Origin: Ceratothoa steindachneri
Taxonomy: Eukaryota > Arthropoda > Malacostraca > Isopoda > Cymothoidae
Direction of reading: 5' to 3'
Assembly: GCA_963969495.1 (NCBI GenBank)
Contig: OZ018326.1
Span: forward strand, 154,132,306-154,196,305
Length of the DNA stretch: 64,000 nt
The notes under the pieces were generated by a model. The model was given only the letters and a program-made list of their open reading frames with translations. It ran no database searches and was not told the origin of the DNA. Both the position numbers and the translations under genes were made by a program. This document shows, in pieces, positions 22,757 through 34,488 of this stretch. How positions within the stretch are numbered: the first letter of the stretch is position 1; each line of letters begins with the position of its first letter.

Positions 22757-23075
22757 TTCACTTAAATGCATTTGATTTTCCATGCACTTAACAACGTCAG
22801 TTAGCCCAATATTGTGGAAGCTGGAATTTGGCTCTCTCTGATTAAGATTAGCATCAATGTTTAAATTTTCTTTAGCTATAAAATGACTGGTTTTTAAAGT
22901 AATATTATCTTGAAGCTGCTGAAATTGTGGAAAGATATTTCCATTTCCATCATCAATTTCAGGCCCCCAATCATCATCATCATCATCATTCATCCAAAAT
23001 TCATTTGTGACATCAGTTGATTGGGTGATGAGTGGCTGTTTAGATTCCAAAACCTGACTTCTTAAGCAGATCCAA
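22757..23075 (-). CDS. PDCD2L: PDCD2L exon 3
   Basis: The acceptor CTATTTCAG ends at 23076 and the consensus donor GTAAGT starts at 22756. The 319-bp exon completes the split serine codon left by exon 2, then reads WICLRSQVLESKQPLITQST. This is the WxxLRSQ segment that follows the cysteine-rich domain in PDCD2L proteins. An acidic stretch MNDDDDDDWGPEIDDGNG, matching the family's DDWG motif, comes next, and the exon ends CMENQMHLSE. A GAT repeat encodes the aspartate run. Both flanking introns are longer than most complete invertebrate genes only because of transposons; intron 2 is just 108 bp. Confidence 0.9.
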
Positions 23076-23183
23076 CTGAAATAGAGATCATTTTTTTTTA
23101 ATTGCTATATATTCAAAGATAGTAAGCAAATATACAACAATAGTTAGAAGTGAAAATACTTTAACTAAAATTTTGTAACTAAC

Positions 23184-23344
23184 CTGTGTGGCTTATTCCA
23201 ACATGTGTAGTCAATACAAGCAAATATATATAATATTCGATGATAATTATTATTTTCAAGTGGAGCATACACATGAAGGACAAGAAGCATTTTTCTCTTG
23301 CAAACAGTACATGAAGGAAGCTTACTTTCCCCTGCACACCAATT
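23184..23344 (-). CDS. PDCD2L: PDCD2L exon 2 (cysteine-rich domain)
   Basis: The acceptor TTTATAG ends at 23345 and the donor GTTAGT starts at 23183. The 161-bp exon begins NWCAGESKLPSCTVCKRKM and continues with LLVLHVYAPLENNNYHRILY and IFACIDYTCWNKPH. This is the N-terminal PDCD2 domain: the CxxC pair, the hydrophobic strand with VYAPLE, then FACxxxxCW. The cysteines are the probable zinc ligands. It continues directly from SKVGGHP of exon 1 as in other family members. It ends in phase 2, which exon 3 satisfies. Confidence 0.92.
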
Positions 23345-24234
23345 CTATAAATTAAAAGTTTATAAGAAAACTTATAGCAGTCTATCTTGTGGTAGCAGTG
23401 TTCATATGGTCATATTAAGTTCTAAAAATTCAAGCATATTTATGCAAACCTATGAGTCCTAATAAGGAAATAGCCTAAATCTAGATTAGTCTCTGTTATT
23501 TTATCACCATGAAGGAGAAGGATGCTGAAAAGACATATCTTGGTAATAAGCAAGCTGACTAATGTTTAGCCTTCATCTCTCAACCAAGGAGAGACAAAGC
23601 ACCATACTGCTAGAGTGAACCCCCAACTTTATCTAAGCAGGAATAACATCTACTCCAATTATAGCTCGCCACTTAAATAAGTATCATCTTTGCAACCTTA
23701 TAACACTTCAGCATACAATGAATATTGACTTAATCATTTTCAATAAACTGCATACAACACTATAATTATAAAGTAAGAAAATTTTACTTTAATAACTTTC
23801 AAATATACCCAAGGAACACAAAAGAAATCAGAAACCATATAAAACCCTCATATTAGAAGCATTTTATCAGATATATTTGGATAGATAATAAATTTAATAG
23901 AATCATTGAATTAGTTTTCCTAAATTGGTTTACTTAAATTATTATATTAAAGAATTTTATGAACTTTTCTCCCAAGAGTATTGATACCCCTATCTAATAC
24001 AACAATTTTGCTCCAAGTTATACACCATATATTGCAGAGTAATCTAATTTGGGGTCATTGATATAAATAGGTTGATAGATACGCACAAAATTTCTACAAC
24101 TTCAATAGACAAATAAAAGAATAATGAAATTTTCTTTGAAACATTTACGACCAAAAAGGATCATACCTTATTATACAATTTGATAACAGTCAATAGTATA
24201 ACAGTTTGCTTAATAACATTCATAATTATCATAG
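23345..24234. other. PDCD2L intron 1, AT-rich, nothing recognised
   Basis: Very AT-rich sequence without exon, element terminus or repeat structure that could be named. Confidence 0.4.
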
Positions 24235-25200
24235 TTTTTGACTTGGTTCAAACAAATTTGGATGTCATTTTTTCCCACTCATCTTTGCAAAAATTTTTCC
24301 AATTCTTCATTTGGGGGGTATTTTGCATGGTTTCAGACCTTCAGGTCATGTCATAAATTTTCTATCCGGATGAGGTTTGGTGACTGTGATAGCCATTACC
24401 AAATTTTTATTTTAGCTTCTTTCAACTAGGAAAAACTGATTTTGATATGTATTTCAGGTTATGTTGAAACACATCATCTTCTTAGTCTAATCTTAGGTGC
24501 ATCACTCTTCTAATAATCTTCAAGAATCTTTCTATAGTATTCATTATTCATCGTTCCATTGATTCAATGTGTACCAATGTCTGTTGCACAAAAACTGCCC
24601 CATATCATAATAGACACACTTTCATGTTTTACTGTAGAAACAGAGTTGTTTTTAAGACTATTCTCATCATTTTTATGCCAATCATACTTTAGATCATTTG
24701 TGATGAACAACTCAAATCTTTATTTCACTTGACCATAGTATATGGCTCTAAAGATGGAAATCCTTCTCTAAATCATCATTAGCATACTTCAGACTGGTTT
24801 TTAAGGGAAAGTTATTCAATAAAGGTGTCTTCCTTGGACATCCATGAATTTTTGCTTTAAGCAAAAAATTGGACAGTGTTCAAACTAACAGATGCTTTCC
24901 TCTCCTAACTGAATGTTCATTTTACTTCTACTTATCATTGGATTATTTTTAACAGATCTAAGGATCCTCCAAACCATGCAGAGTGAAATTTTCTGAGACA
25001 ATCCAAATGAGGGAGATTTGCAGTTCTCACAAATTCCTTAAACTTTCTTATTACTGACTGTAGTGAGATTTAGTTCTTCAGAAATCTTCTTGTTGCTCAT
25101 CTTAGATTTGAATTTCATAATTCTCCTCAATTTGATGTCGGAATAGTGCTCATTACCTTTTATCATGTTTGCTGGTAGTACAAACTGTCGAGTTTGCAAT
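24235..25200 (-). mobile_element. Tc1-like transposase relic
   Basis: Read on the minus strand, broken frames give pieces of a Tc1-family transposase in the correct order. An N-terminal helix-turn-helix-like part with KISEELNLTTVSN lies near 25080. STVKHESVSIMIWGSF (24640-24590) corresponds to the VKHGGGSVMVWGCFS block before the second catalytic aspartate. Near 24360, SPNLIRIENL is the SPDLNPIENLW block next to the third acidic residue. Many stops are present. Terminal inverted repeats were not found. Confidence 0.75.
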
Positions 25201-27170
25201 GCCAAAGAAAGGGTTGTTAGAACAATTCTAGACTATTCTTGTCTAATCCAAATTATAAAAGTTCATGAACTATGGTGAAATGCTGGGGTATGAGAGACAT
25301 ATGAATACTTTCTGGAGCAAATATATATATATATGCAACAGTGGTCCAGTCAGTTACTTTCTACAATACATGTCATAGTGTGGATGCTCACCTCCTCCTC
25401 TCACACAATATTATTCCATTAACATTGGTAACAATTTATACATTATTAACCTGGATCTCAATCTTTATGGAACACTGGTGGGGTGAGTTACTTTATGTCA
25501 CGGCTATATGTTGTAAATTTTTAGTTGCGCGCACATGACTATAAGTTACTATATCAGTCTGTAGGTCTGTCAGAATAATTGAGAGCACATGACTTAGGTC
25601 TGTTTACCTTGTTTATATAGTTACAAGTATTAATATCAATATTTTATATATTACACATTAGCAGAGGAGTAAAACTTCTTAAATTAAAGAGAGATAGATA
25701 ATAATTTTATGCAAAGCCCATTTTGAAGAGAATGACTTTTATATGGTGACAAGTACATGACTAATTTCCAAGAATCATGGTCTATCCTTCAGCTGTACAA
25801 CTAGATTCCTTAAATGCAAACTGAGAAAAGAAAAACAATACCCAAAAGGCCCTTATCCCTGGGTACAGATAATTCCCTTTTTACCAAAGATGAAACTTTT
25901 CTCTAAAAAGAAAATTACCCCAGCTTGATAATAAGTAACGTACCCATCTACCATGATGTAGTCATTCAATTAATTGTTTCTAACAATGCTAGAAGCAATT
26001 GTTCAACAAGCTGAGCTGCACCTCACACCCTCTATGCATCCTCTTAATTCACCCCCATAACAAAAAAACAATCCTCACTACACCTAATTATTAGTCAACC
26101 TTCCCCCAACTCCCCAAACCAGAACACAATTAAACATATACATATCTACTTTATCCGCATAACACTCAACAAGCAGCAACAAAACACTATTCCAAAGCTT
26201 CCCATTCCCAAATTCATCAATCAAAGCAACTAAAGTTCGCTGTCCTGATGCCCCCCCATCCTTCCGGTCACATCAGAACAACCTTCAATATAACCTCTCT
26301 AGGAGACCTCTCTGGAGAAGTCCATATGTTTTGGCCTCATTCCTGACCATTGTCTGCTTCAAATTAAAAGAACCCTGGGAGTGGCAAATTAAAATAAGTT
26401 TTCTCATGTGAAGTGGATTACTACAGACATTGATATAGCTTTTCCATTGGGAGCCCTTATCCCCTGTTGTTTCTTGCCTCTTCATGGAATACTTTGAATT
26501 AGCACTAGAGCCCAATATTTCATAATCACAAAACTTTGGCATTATGTAGATTACTTACTTTTACTATGGCTAGAAAGTGACAATTTTTATATTCTTTTTA
26601 ACCAACTTAATAATCTGATTCCTTTCAAAAAATTTAAATGGGTGTTGAGCCTCACTCTCCCCTTCTTTGATGCATTCAACTACTGCAATATAGATTCTAA
26701 CTATCTTCAATTTACTATTTATCATAAATTCACTCCTTCAAATGCTTATGCACACTTCCAATCTGGCCATGGCATCACTTGTTTCACCATGTTGTTCAGT
26801 GCATGCAAACAAGTGATCTTATATACATGGATAATGATATTTATAATAGAGAGCATTTTTCATTCCTTCTCAATATCCTGCATTTTTTTTATTAATAGCA
26901 GACATTTGCTAGCCAGGAAAACATTTTATCATAACTTAAAAAAATAAGAATAAAGGAAGCTAACCCTCAAAAAACCATAATAAAAGTAACCCTTGTCCTA
27001 AGTAATTTTTATTCTGCAAAATCCAAATCTATCCCTTAAGCTTCTCCAACACTCTTAAAAATTAACTATTCAAGAATACCCCCTCCCCCAATAAATTAGA
27101 GTTTACAAACATTCTGTATATATAGGCTTATCGCCTACTGAAAATTTTAACACAAGGTCTACTAACCACA
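25201..27170. other. Intron 1 continuing, nothing recognised
   Basis: AT-rich, with a short TA microsatellite at about 25321-25333. No gene, RNA or element was identified in about 2 kb. Confidence 0.4.
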
Positions 27171-27175
27171 ACATT

Positions 27176-27365
27176 ATTTTTTTTTAGAATCAACAGCATT
27201 ATACACGCAAGCGCCACTGAGGGCATAGTCAAAAAAACATTCAGCCTAAGTTTGGCGGCATATATCAAAAATATACCTAACAAATAATAAAAAACAAAAA
27301 TCATAAAAAGCCAAAATAAAAGGAAAGCTCTGGCATTGGAGGGAGGTGCGCCTTATAATTATCTC
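27176..27365 (-). mobile_element. Degenerate I-like LINE 3' tail
   Basis: A T-run at about 27176-27185, then GCGCCACTGAGGGCATAGTC and CAGCCTAAG, then an A-rich stretch and CATTGGAGGGAGGTGCGCCT, repeat in order the landmarks of the LINE 3' region seen at 16.3 kb and 2.9 kb. The copy is short and diverged. Confidence 0.45.
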
Positions 27366-27534
27366 CCCTGCATCAGTAGTAGAGGCAGAATTAATCAATT
27401 TCATCTCAAACTTTAATCTCTCAAAAGGAAACTTCTGATTTAACTATTTCTTCAGATTGTTAATCACCTAATTGTGACTCAATCCAGGGACTAGCCACAC
27501 CCAATGTGTCTTAACTATGCTAAGAGAGGTTTTG

Positions 27535-30500
27535 GTGGGAGGGGGGGGTTAGGAGCCCAGCTGGCGACTGTTTTCTTGGGCACAAGTCGCCGTACTCAAC
27601 ACCACAACCTAGTACTAGGCTACTTTAAAATAACAAAAATAAAATAAAAATAAAAAGGCAACAATAGGAAGCAGGTTCGAGCGTCAGTCCACCTCTCCCC
27701 AGTGAAGGGAAATGCGACCTACAGAGAAAACGATAAGAAAAAAAACCCACTTAGTTAAATAAATGGGAGAAGGCTAGCCTCCCCCCCCCCAAAGTCTATA
27801 AGTCCACCGGTCAATGTGCACGAACTTGTCCCAAGTACATGGGACAGGTGGCAGCAACCCCACCCATCCCGGTACCGGGGCAGGTAACGTGCGCAGAGAT
27901 CGGCCAGACTGGAACATTCAACAAGAATGTGCCGAAGTGTGGGAAAAAATGCAGTCTTCACAGTAAGGCGCTGGTGAGTGCTCCATCAAATGGCGGTGGG
28001 TTCCGCAAGTGTGTCCAATTCGGAGATGACAGAAAGCAACCTGAAGCTGTCGCAGCATTGGGAGATAGGTCCATGGGAACAGTCGCAGCGTAATGGCACG
28101 CAACTTTAAGTTCCCTTCGACTGTCTCCGGTCGCTGAGTCCTCGCGGACTCTTTGCCGCGCTCATTCCCCGCAATTCCTACATGTCCAGGAACCTATAAG
28201 ATAATCTCGACATCTGCTTGGCTTGGAAAAACAGTGGCATCACAGATATCGCAAACCAGGGGATGCAGAGATTCCAATGCCCCAAGAGCACTCAGAGCAC
28301 TTTGTGAGTCACTATAGATCACAATCCGGTCTCTGACCGGACACATCGCATAATTTACCGTATCGAGTGGTGTATTGCCACCAGCTCAGCTGTTAAGACG
28401 GATGCAGCACCTGGCAGAGTCCCGCTGACTTCAAACAGAGGGATACGACATGGAAGCCAATCCCCTCTTGGGAATTGGAGCCATCCGTATAAACTGGCAC
28501 GGTTCCAACGTGACACAAGGTAGGCTCCAAAAAGGTCGAACGCAATACTCCTGGCACTGGAGAAACCTTGATCACCCAACTCATTCAGAGTAAAACTGTC
28601 ATTGAAGGGTTCTCCGCCTCTGGAGGTAAAGTCCAGGCGGCAGACTTTTGCGACATCATGACGTGCATTGAATGCTGGCAGAGCAGCATCCTGGCTAGAG
28701 AATGCGGAGAAAGGGGTCGCGAAGGATTCTGCCATAGATGCGTGGTCCGAGATTGTGGTACCATTCTCCTGGAGAACTTGCCCCGAATCCTTTTGACTCA
28801 CTTCCAAACCTCTGCTAGAGGCATCTTCCCATTAAGTGAAGACACGTATGCCCGCCAAGAAGAGCAGCGGGTGTGCTTCGAAATATACCGGAACCTAGCC
28901 CGACAAAATTCACAGACAGTGAAATCGTTTGGGCGGCGCTTATAGAGCATGTAGGTATAGCAATTCTGCTTGAGGGCCATTTGACACTCAGCTGACCACC
29001 ACAGGAGTGGTCAGCGTGCAAAATAGCCAGAGCTTCTATGAATACTAGCTAGGCCCGTGGCCAAGCACCACCAGGGCGGGCTCTCAGGCAGCAGTGGCCC
29101 AGAAAATGATATTTAAATGGGAAAGTGATCACTACTATGGAGTTCATCGACCACCCCCCAATCAAAATCAGGCTGTGCATCCGGAGAGCACAAAGATAAA
29201 TCGAGGGAGGAAAATGAAGCAGTTCTCGGGCAGTGATGCATAAACTCATCCACATTTAGGACAACCATCTCAAGCTCATCGATCAGGTTGGCAAGGACTT
29301 GACCCCAGGTATTGATAGAGTAGTCTTCCCAGAGGAGGTGTATACTGTTTAGATCTCCCAGCAGGAGAAAGGGCCTCAGCAAGCATGCCACGATGCGCCG
29401 GAAGTCCCCCATGTTTAGATTCACAGCAAGAGAAAGGGCCTCAGCAACCGTGCCATGACGCGTCGGAAGTCCCCTGTGTCAAAGTCAGGTGACATTGGAA
29501 TGTACACGGAAATAACAGTATACCTCCTATCATGTGCAGCTGCACAGCTACTTCCTAAAAAGAGCTATCTAAAGTGAAGAGAAGAATGGAGACATCATGC
29601 CGGGTGTAATTCGCACATCCTCTCACCTGGCCCCCACCCCGTGGTGGTGGGATCACAAAACCCTTATACCCAGGGAGAGTGGGCAAGGGGCATGTGCCCA
29701 GCATGGTCTCCTGTAAAAAGATAGCTAATGTGGAATGGGAGGAGACGAGCTCCACAGCTCCTCCAAGTTGGCCTGGAGTCTGCAGGAATTCCATTGAAAG
29801 AATATGCCATCCAGGCCTAGCTTGGAGGTGATGCAGGGGCCTCACAAGAATGGCCGTACACTTCCTGGAGGCAGAACTCTAGGGTGCTGTTGGTTGCACA
29901 ATGCGCTGAAGGCAACATGCCTTTGAGGACTTATTGTGGGAGGTTGGGCTCATCATGCGAGTCTTTTCCTCCCTCTGCCTCGAAACCTTAGGTGGGCAGG
30001 GTGGCTTCAGAGGCGGGCGGGACCTCTTTTCGAGGATTCACTGTCTCTGAGCCACCCAGCCTACCACTGGGCGTGGGCGAAGGAGCTCCTTTGTTGCTGT
30101 CCTCCTTTCGGGTGGCAGCTTTGGCAACCCTGTTAGATGACCGAGTGACCAACTTCAGGGGTGTTACCTCATGTGAGTCTAATGACTCAGTGGATGCATG
30201 GGACCATTTTGCCTTACAGGAAACTGCCATTGCTGGGGGAAGGGGAGGGGCTGGTTGTAGCCAGGGCTGGGTGTGGGTAGAACCCGCAGAAGGGTTCTGA
30301 ATGGGCACAGAAACAACCGTACTTGTATGCCTGGAGGGGCCAGGAGAAGAAGCTGTCTTTTTCAACATTGAGGCATAGGATGTCCTGGATAGCACCAGGA
30401 CCAAGTCTTTAGCCTGAATGGCCAGGATTTCCTTCTCAATGAGATATGTATCACATTGCTTCAAAGAAGCGGGGCTCGGCTCTCCGCAAATGACACACTT

Positions 30501-32640
30501 GGCCACAAACAATTTGGACTTATCATGTGTGGCCTTGGAGCAATTTACACATACTTCGGGTGACCCCGACTTTGCACATCTACATGAGCGATTGGTATGG
30601 CTGAAGTGGTGACAGTAATAGCCCCACCACAGCAGTGGCACGAATGCCTTCACTTGGTAGCGGTTCCAACTGGCATGCACCAACTCAGGGAGCTCGTCAC
30701 AGTTGAACGTGATGAAGAGTGTAGGGGTGGGTCTCGAGGTCCCTCCCTGTTTTCTCATCACGCTTCAACCATGACGGCTCCATGGTCAGCCAACTCTAAG
30801 GTGATGTCCTCTATGTAGTAGCCAACGAGTTCCCTAGCATAAACTACTCATTTCACAAAGTTCATGGTAGAGTGCAGCGTTACACTCACTGGGGTGCCAT
30901 CAAGTGTCCAGAGAGCACTTATCTTGGCCGACTCGGAGGGATCTGCCGCATTTGCCAGAAGGCACCCTCCGAGAAACGGGTCACCTTCACCTCTCTCTAC
31001 CAATTACACTAGCTAATGCTCTCCTCTGATGGATTTTGTCACCCTTGGCCAACATGCTCCCATCAGTGGAGTGAATAATGAGGAAGCGTTTGAAGCCAAT
31101 TGGCTTGAAAATGCCAGGTAACCTCTGAATGAGGGGCCCCGATGTTATCGAGGCTCCGCCCTGCGCACTTTTGGTCTTAGTCAGTCAGGGGCTCCACACC
31201 GATGGGGGGCAGAGGGGCCGGATGTGCCAATCTTGGCTTGGTCGCTTACTGAAGTGGCAGCAGACCCATCCATCCCCGCAGCACCCCCAGATGGAGAGTA
31301 GCCCCAAGTCTTCTTTTTCTTTTTTGGAGAAGAGGGCGGGGAATGAAGCCGCTTCTCCTCTCCGCCAGCAGGAGTCCCCAGGCCAGGTCCTTCTCTGAGA
31401 TGGAGAAGGTCCTTGCAGTCGCAGGGGCACCGGTCGGAGGAGATCCCTCCCCTCCTTGTACTGCCTTGGAAACCCAGGCTGTTTGAGGAGGACCTTGCAT
31501 AGGGGCGTATTCGAGTTTGGTTCTTGGTGCCGAGCCAAGATTCGCTCCTATGGAAGGCCCTACCATCTAAGGCTTGGTTGCCTCAAATACCATTTCTATC
31601 TCACGAGGGGCCTCCAGTTGCCCCCCCCCCCCAGGACATCGCAGGTTTCATTGGCAGCATCCTTAGTCATGTCTGGGGAGGCACAGGCCTTGACCCTGGC
31701 AAGGTTCAGTATTGTTGCCAGCGGGTCTTTTGAGGGAAGCGACCGAAGGGGCCTGGCTTCCCTCTCCCCTCCTAAGGGGGTTTGCCCTACCGAGCCGCTC
31801 CAATGGGGAGCAGTCAGCTATGGCCTGCCTGCTGGCTTTCTTGGCAGTCCCCTTGGAAAGTAAAGGGGAGGACTGCAGCTGGGAACAGGGAGGTGCCCGA
31901 AAGCATATCCAGAGAAGGGGGTGAGGGGGAGTCCCCTACACCCCTAGGCGAAAGAGAGGAATAAGCCTCCTCTCCAGTTAGAGAAATTTGGAGGGTCCCC
32001 TGCACAAGCACAGGGAAGGGACATCCATTTTTTCAGTGGAGCTGCTAGAGGGCGGCTCCGCTGATTATACAAGGGGAAATTGACGGATGATTGTTGATTT
32101 TTTCATCATGGGCATGGTGACCCTCTTTTTCTTACGGGATGCAATAGCTCATCACCCCTCGCAGTAGCCCGCTTTGCAAGGGGTGCGTACAGGCCTGGCA
32201 GAGCCAGGTGTCGCCATTCAGGACCACCCCTCCCGTCTGGTGACCTGGCAATCCCTTAGCATGGCGGCTCCACCTTGGACACGGAATAAAAAGAAATAGA
32301 TGGTGAAGTGAGAAGGAAAGGGGATGTGAGGAAGGTATGGGTGGGGATGAAGCAGGTTGTTAAAAACCCACCACCCCAGACCGGAGCTCAGGGGTTAGGG
32401 AACGTTGTCCCTTCCCCCATCAGCCCTGATCCGGGACGGTTGGCTGAGAAGATCAGCATCTACCCTGTGAAATTAGAGGCTGACCAGAGAAAGTTGTGGG
32501 AGAGGTTGTATGAACAGAGAGGAAACCGGGGGGAAACAAGTGTTTTGAAGGAAGGAGAAGAGGCTAAGCTGGGGTCATACAGAGTGCTGAATCCAATCAG
32601 CACGGCAGCCAGGATGGCAAATCGCCATGCCCCTTATGCG
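27535..32640 (-). mobile_element. I-superfamily LINE, copy 2, RT core deleted
   Basis: This copy is collinear with copy 1 at both ends: 3' hairpin and tail at 27563-27620, C-terminal region, endonuclease at 29113-29845, gag at 29988-31566, and 5' region to about 32638. In the middle the frame at 28807-28355 passes from the pre-RT linker (GGEPFNDSFTLNEL) directly into the spacer before RNase H (GDQGFSSARSIAFDL) and then to TAELVAIHHSIR. The whole RT palm with its catalytic aspartates is therefore gone. The copy could only move, if ever, with enzymes from another copy. It ends against the interior of copy 3 at about 32640. Confidence 0.8.
29988..30761 (-). pseudogene. LINE copy 2 ORF1 (gag-like) open segment
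   Basis: A 257-codon frame with the zinc-knuckle region WGYYCHHFSHTNRSCRC, VCVNCSKATHDKSKLFVAKC and CGEPSPASLKQC, followed by a serine/proline-rich C-terminal part. It has a single unit of the segment duplicated in copy 1 and gives the best view of the family's three-knuckle cysteine cluster. The N-terminal part continues in another frame, so the gene is broken. Confidence 0.75.
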
Positions 32641-33596
32641 GTTATCACAGTTGAACGTGATGAAGAGTATAGGGGTAGGTCTCGAGGCCCCTCCCTGTTT
32701 ACTCATCATACGTTTGACATTGACCGCCCCATGGTCAGCCAGCTCTAAGGTGATGTCCTCTATAGAGTAGTCCATGAGTTCCCTTGCATAAACTAATCCT
32801 TTCACAAAGTTCATGGTAGAGTGCAGAGTCACACTCACAGGCGTGCCATCAAGTGCCCGAAGGGCACTAATCATGGCTGCCTCGGAGAGATTCGATGCAT
32901 TTGCCTAAAGGCTCCCATCCGAGAAACGGGTCACCTTCAGCTCTCTACCAAACACACTAGCTAAAGCTCTCCTCTGATGGATCATGTTGCCCTTAGCCAA
33001 CATGCTGCCATTGGTGGAGCGAATAACCAGGAAGTGTTTGAAGCCAGCGGGTTTGAAAATGATGGGTAGTCTCTGAATGAGAGGCCCCGATGTAATCTTG
33101 GCTCAGCTCTGTGCACTAGCACTTTTGGTCTTAGTCAGGGGCTCTGCACCCAGAGGGTGGGGGGGAAGAGGGGCTGGATGTGCCGATCTTGGCTTGGTCG
33201 CTTACCGAAGTGGCAGCAGACCCATCTGTCCCGCAGCTCCTCACAAGTCTTTTTCTTTTGGGGACAGGAGCCCCCAGGCCGGATGGGCCTGCCTCTGCAA
33301 GATTTTTCTCTGAGATTGAGAAGGTCCTGGGGGTCGCAGGGGCAACAGCTGGAGGAGGATATCCTTTCCCCCTTGTACTGCCTTGGAGACCTGAGCCGTT
33401 TGAGGAGGACCTTGCATAAGGGCGGACTCGAGTTCAGTGCTTGGCACCGAGCCCGGATTTTCCCCCATGGAAGGCCCTACCGTCTGAGGCTGGGTTGCCT
33501 CAAGGACCATGTCTATCTCAGGCAGGGGGCTCCAGTTGGCCATCCCTCCCCCCAGGACATCACAGGTCGCATTGGAGGCGGTGTCATGAGTCGAGT
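32641..33596 (-). mobile_element. I-superfamily LINE, copy 3, gag side
   Basis: Matches the gag and gag-upstream part of copies 1 and 2, for example the minus-strand piece DYSIEDITLELADHGAVNVK at about 32770-32710. Its 3' side is cut off at the junction with the 5' end of copy 2. Its 5' side is interrupted at 33596 by the gypsy element and resumes at 42347. Confidence 0.8.
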
Positions 33597-34352
33597 TGTG
33601 GTGGAGCGAATGTGAGTGTGTGTAAAAGGGCCATTCTCCCACCCCTTTTCTAAGTACCCTCTCCCTCCCTCTGTAAGAATGTGTGTGTGAATGGGAATGG
33701 GTTTGGTTTTTGTTTGTTTGTTTTTTTATTGATTAGCATGTTATTATAAATTTTTTTTCTTATCTTTCCAGGCGCCATAATTTGGAAAGATAAGAGGGCA
33801 AGCACTTGTAAATTACCCCTGTAATTGAAGCTATAACTGTTATTATTATTATACCAAAGGCCATTAGTATAGGACAAGGGTTCCAGGCCATGTTCTGTCC
33901 TATTTGATTGTGTATAAAATAGTTTAGCTTTAACGAAGGAGGGCTTATTAGAGCCACACAACTCTAACAAGGTTACCTATCTTAGTCCAAGCTCGGAGGT
34001 GCAATTTTGAATACAAAAATTTTGTAAGTAAAGGGACTGTATAACGTGAGCCCATCTTTTGTTGTTCATTGACTGTAGTAACCCAAATTTTATTTGGGTT
34101 GTTTGATTCTTATTGTTCCTAAAATCAATTAATAATAATTATAAGTGGGACTTATTTATTTTTTCTGATATATATATATAGGCTCATTGGGTGCACATTT
34201 ACCCATATTTTTGTAAATATTGTATTTTTTTCGTGTTAGTAAAGGACTGTACATACAATCCGTTTCATTCTCCTTCGATTTCTCACGTCCGGATTAGTGT
34301 AGGAAGCGGGTTGGAACGATTGGGGTTAGTCTAAATTTTTCGGCCCGCTACA
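33597..34352 (+). repeat. 5' LTR of gypsy element
   Basis: 756 bp. It holds two perfect inverted repeats: 12-bp arms CTTATCTTTCCA at 33759-33770 and 33783-33794, and 9-bp arms AACCCAAAT at 34080-34088 and 34092-34100. It also holds a TATATATATA box near 34171-34181. The same structures recur in the 3' LTR. Confidence 0.95.
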
Positions 34353-34354
34353 TT

Positions 34355-34372
34355 TGGCGCCCGAATAGGGAC
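34355..34372 (+). promoter_or_regulatory. Primer-binding site, tRNA-Lys type
   Basis: TGGCGCCCGAATAGGGAC starts two bases after the LTR. It matches the 18-nt site complementary to the tRNA-Lys 3' end, as used by several retroviruses and some gypsy elements, with one mismatch. It would prime minus-strand DNA synthesis. Confidence 0.85.
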
Positions 34373-34488
34373 GTGAGACTTCGAAACCGGGAGCGTGACG
34401 GGATTGGATTGCAGTCCATACCCAGTTAGCGTGGCAGGTAGTTTGGTTGTTTTTCACCTTTGTCTATCGCTGTTACTAACCTGGGAGG

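Noticed and set aside
22964..22990. ATC repeat as an independent microsatellite
   Set aside because: It encodes the conserved aspartate run before WG in PDCD2L exon 3, so it is coding sequence.
26285..26542. 85-codon minus-strand frame in intron 1 as a possible extra PDCD2L exon
   Set aside because: No similarity to the family, and exons 1 and 2 already join perfectly without it.
34355..34372. Possible endogenous retrovirus because of the tRNA-Lys-type primer site
   Set aside because: No envelope gene or membrane segment was found; the C-terminal extension is acidic and soluble-looking. Ty3/gypsy elements can use the same tRNA.
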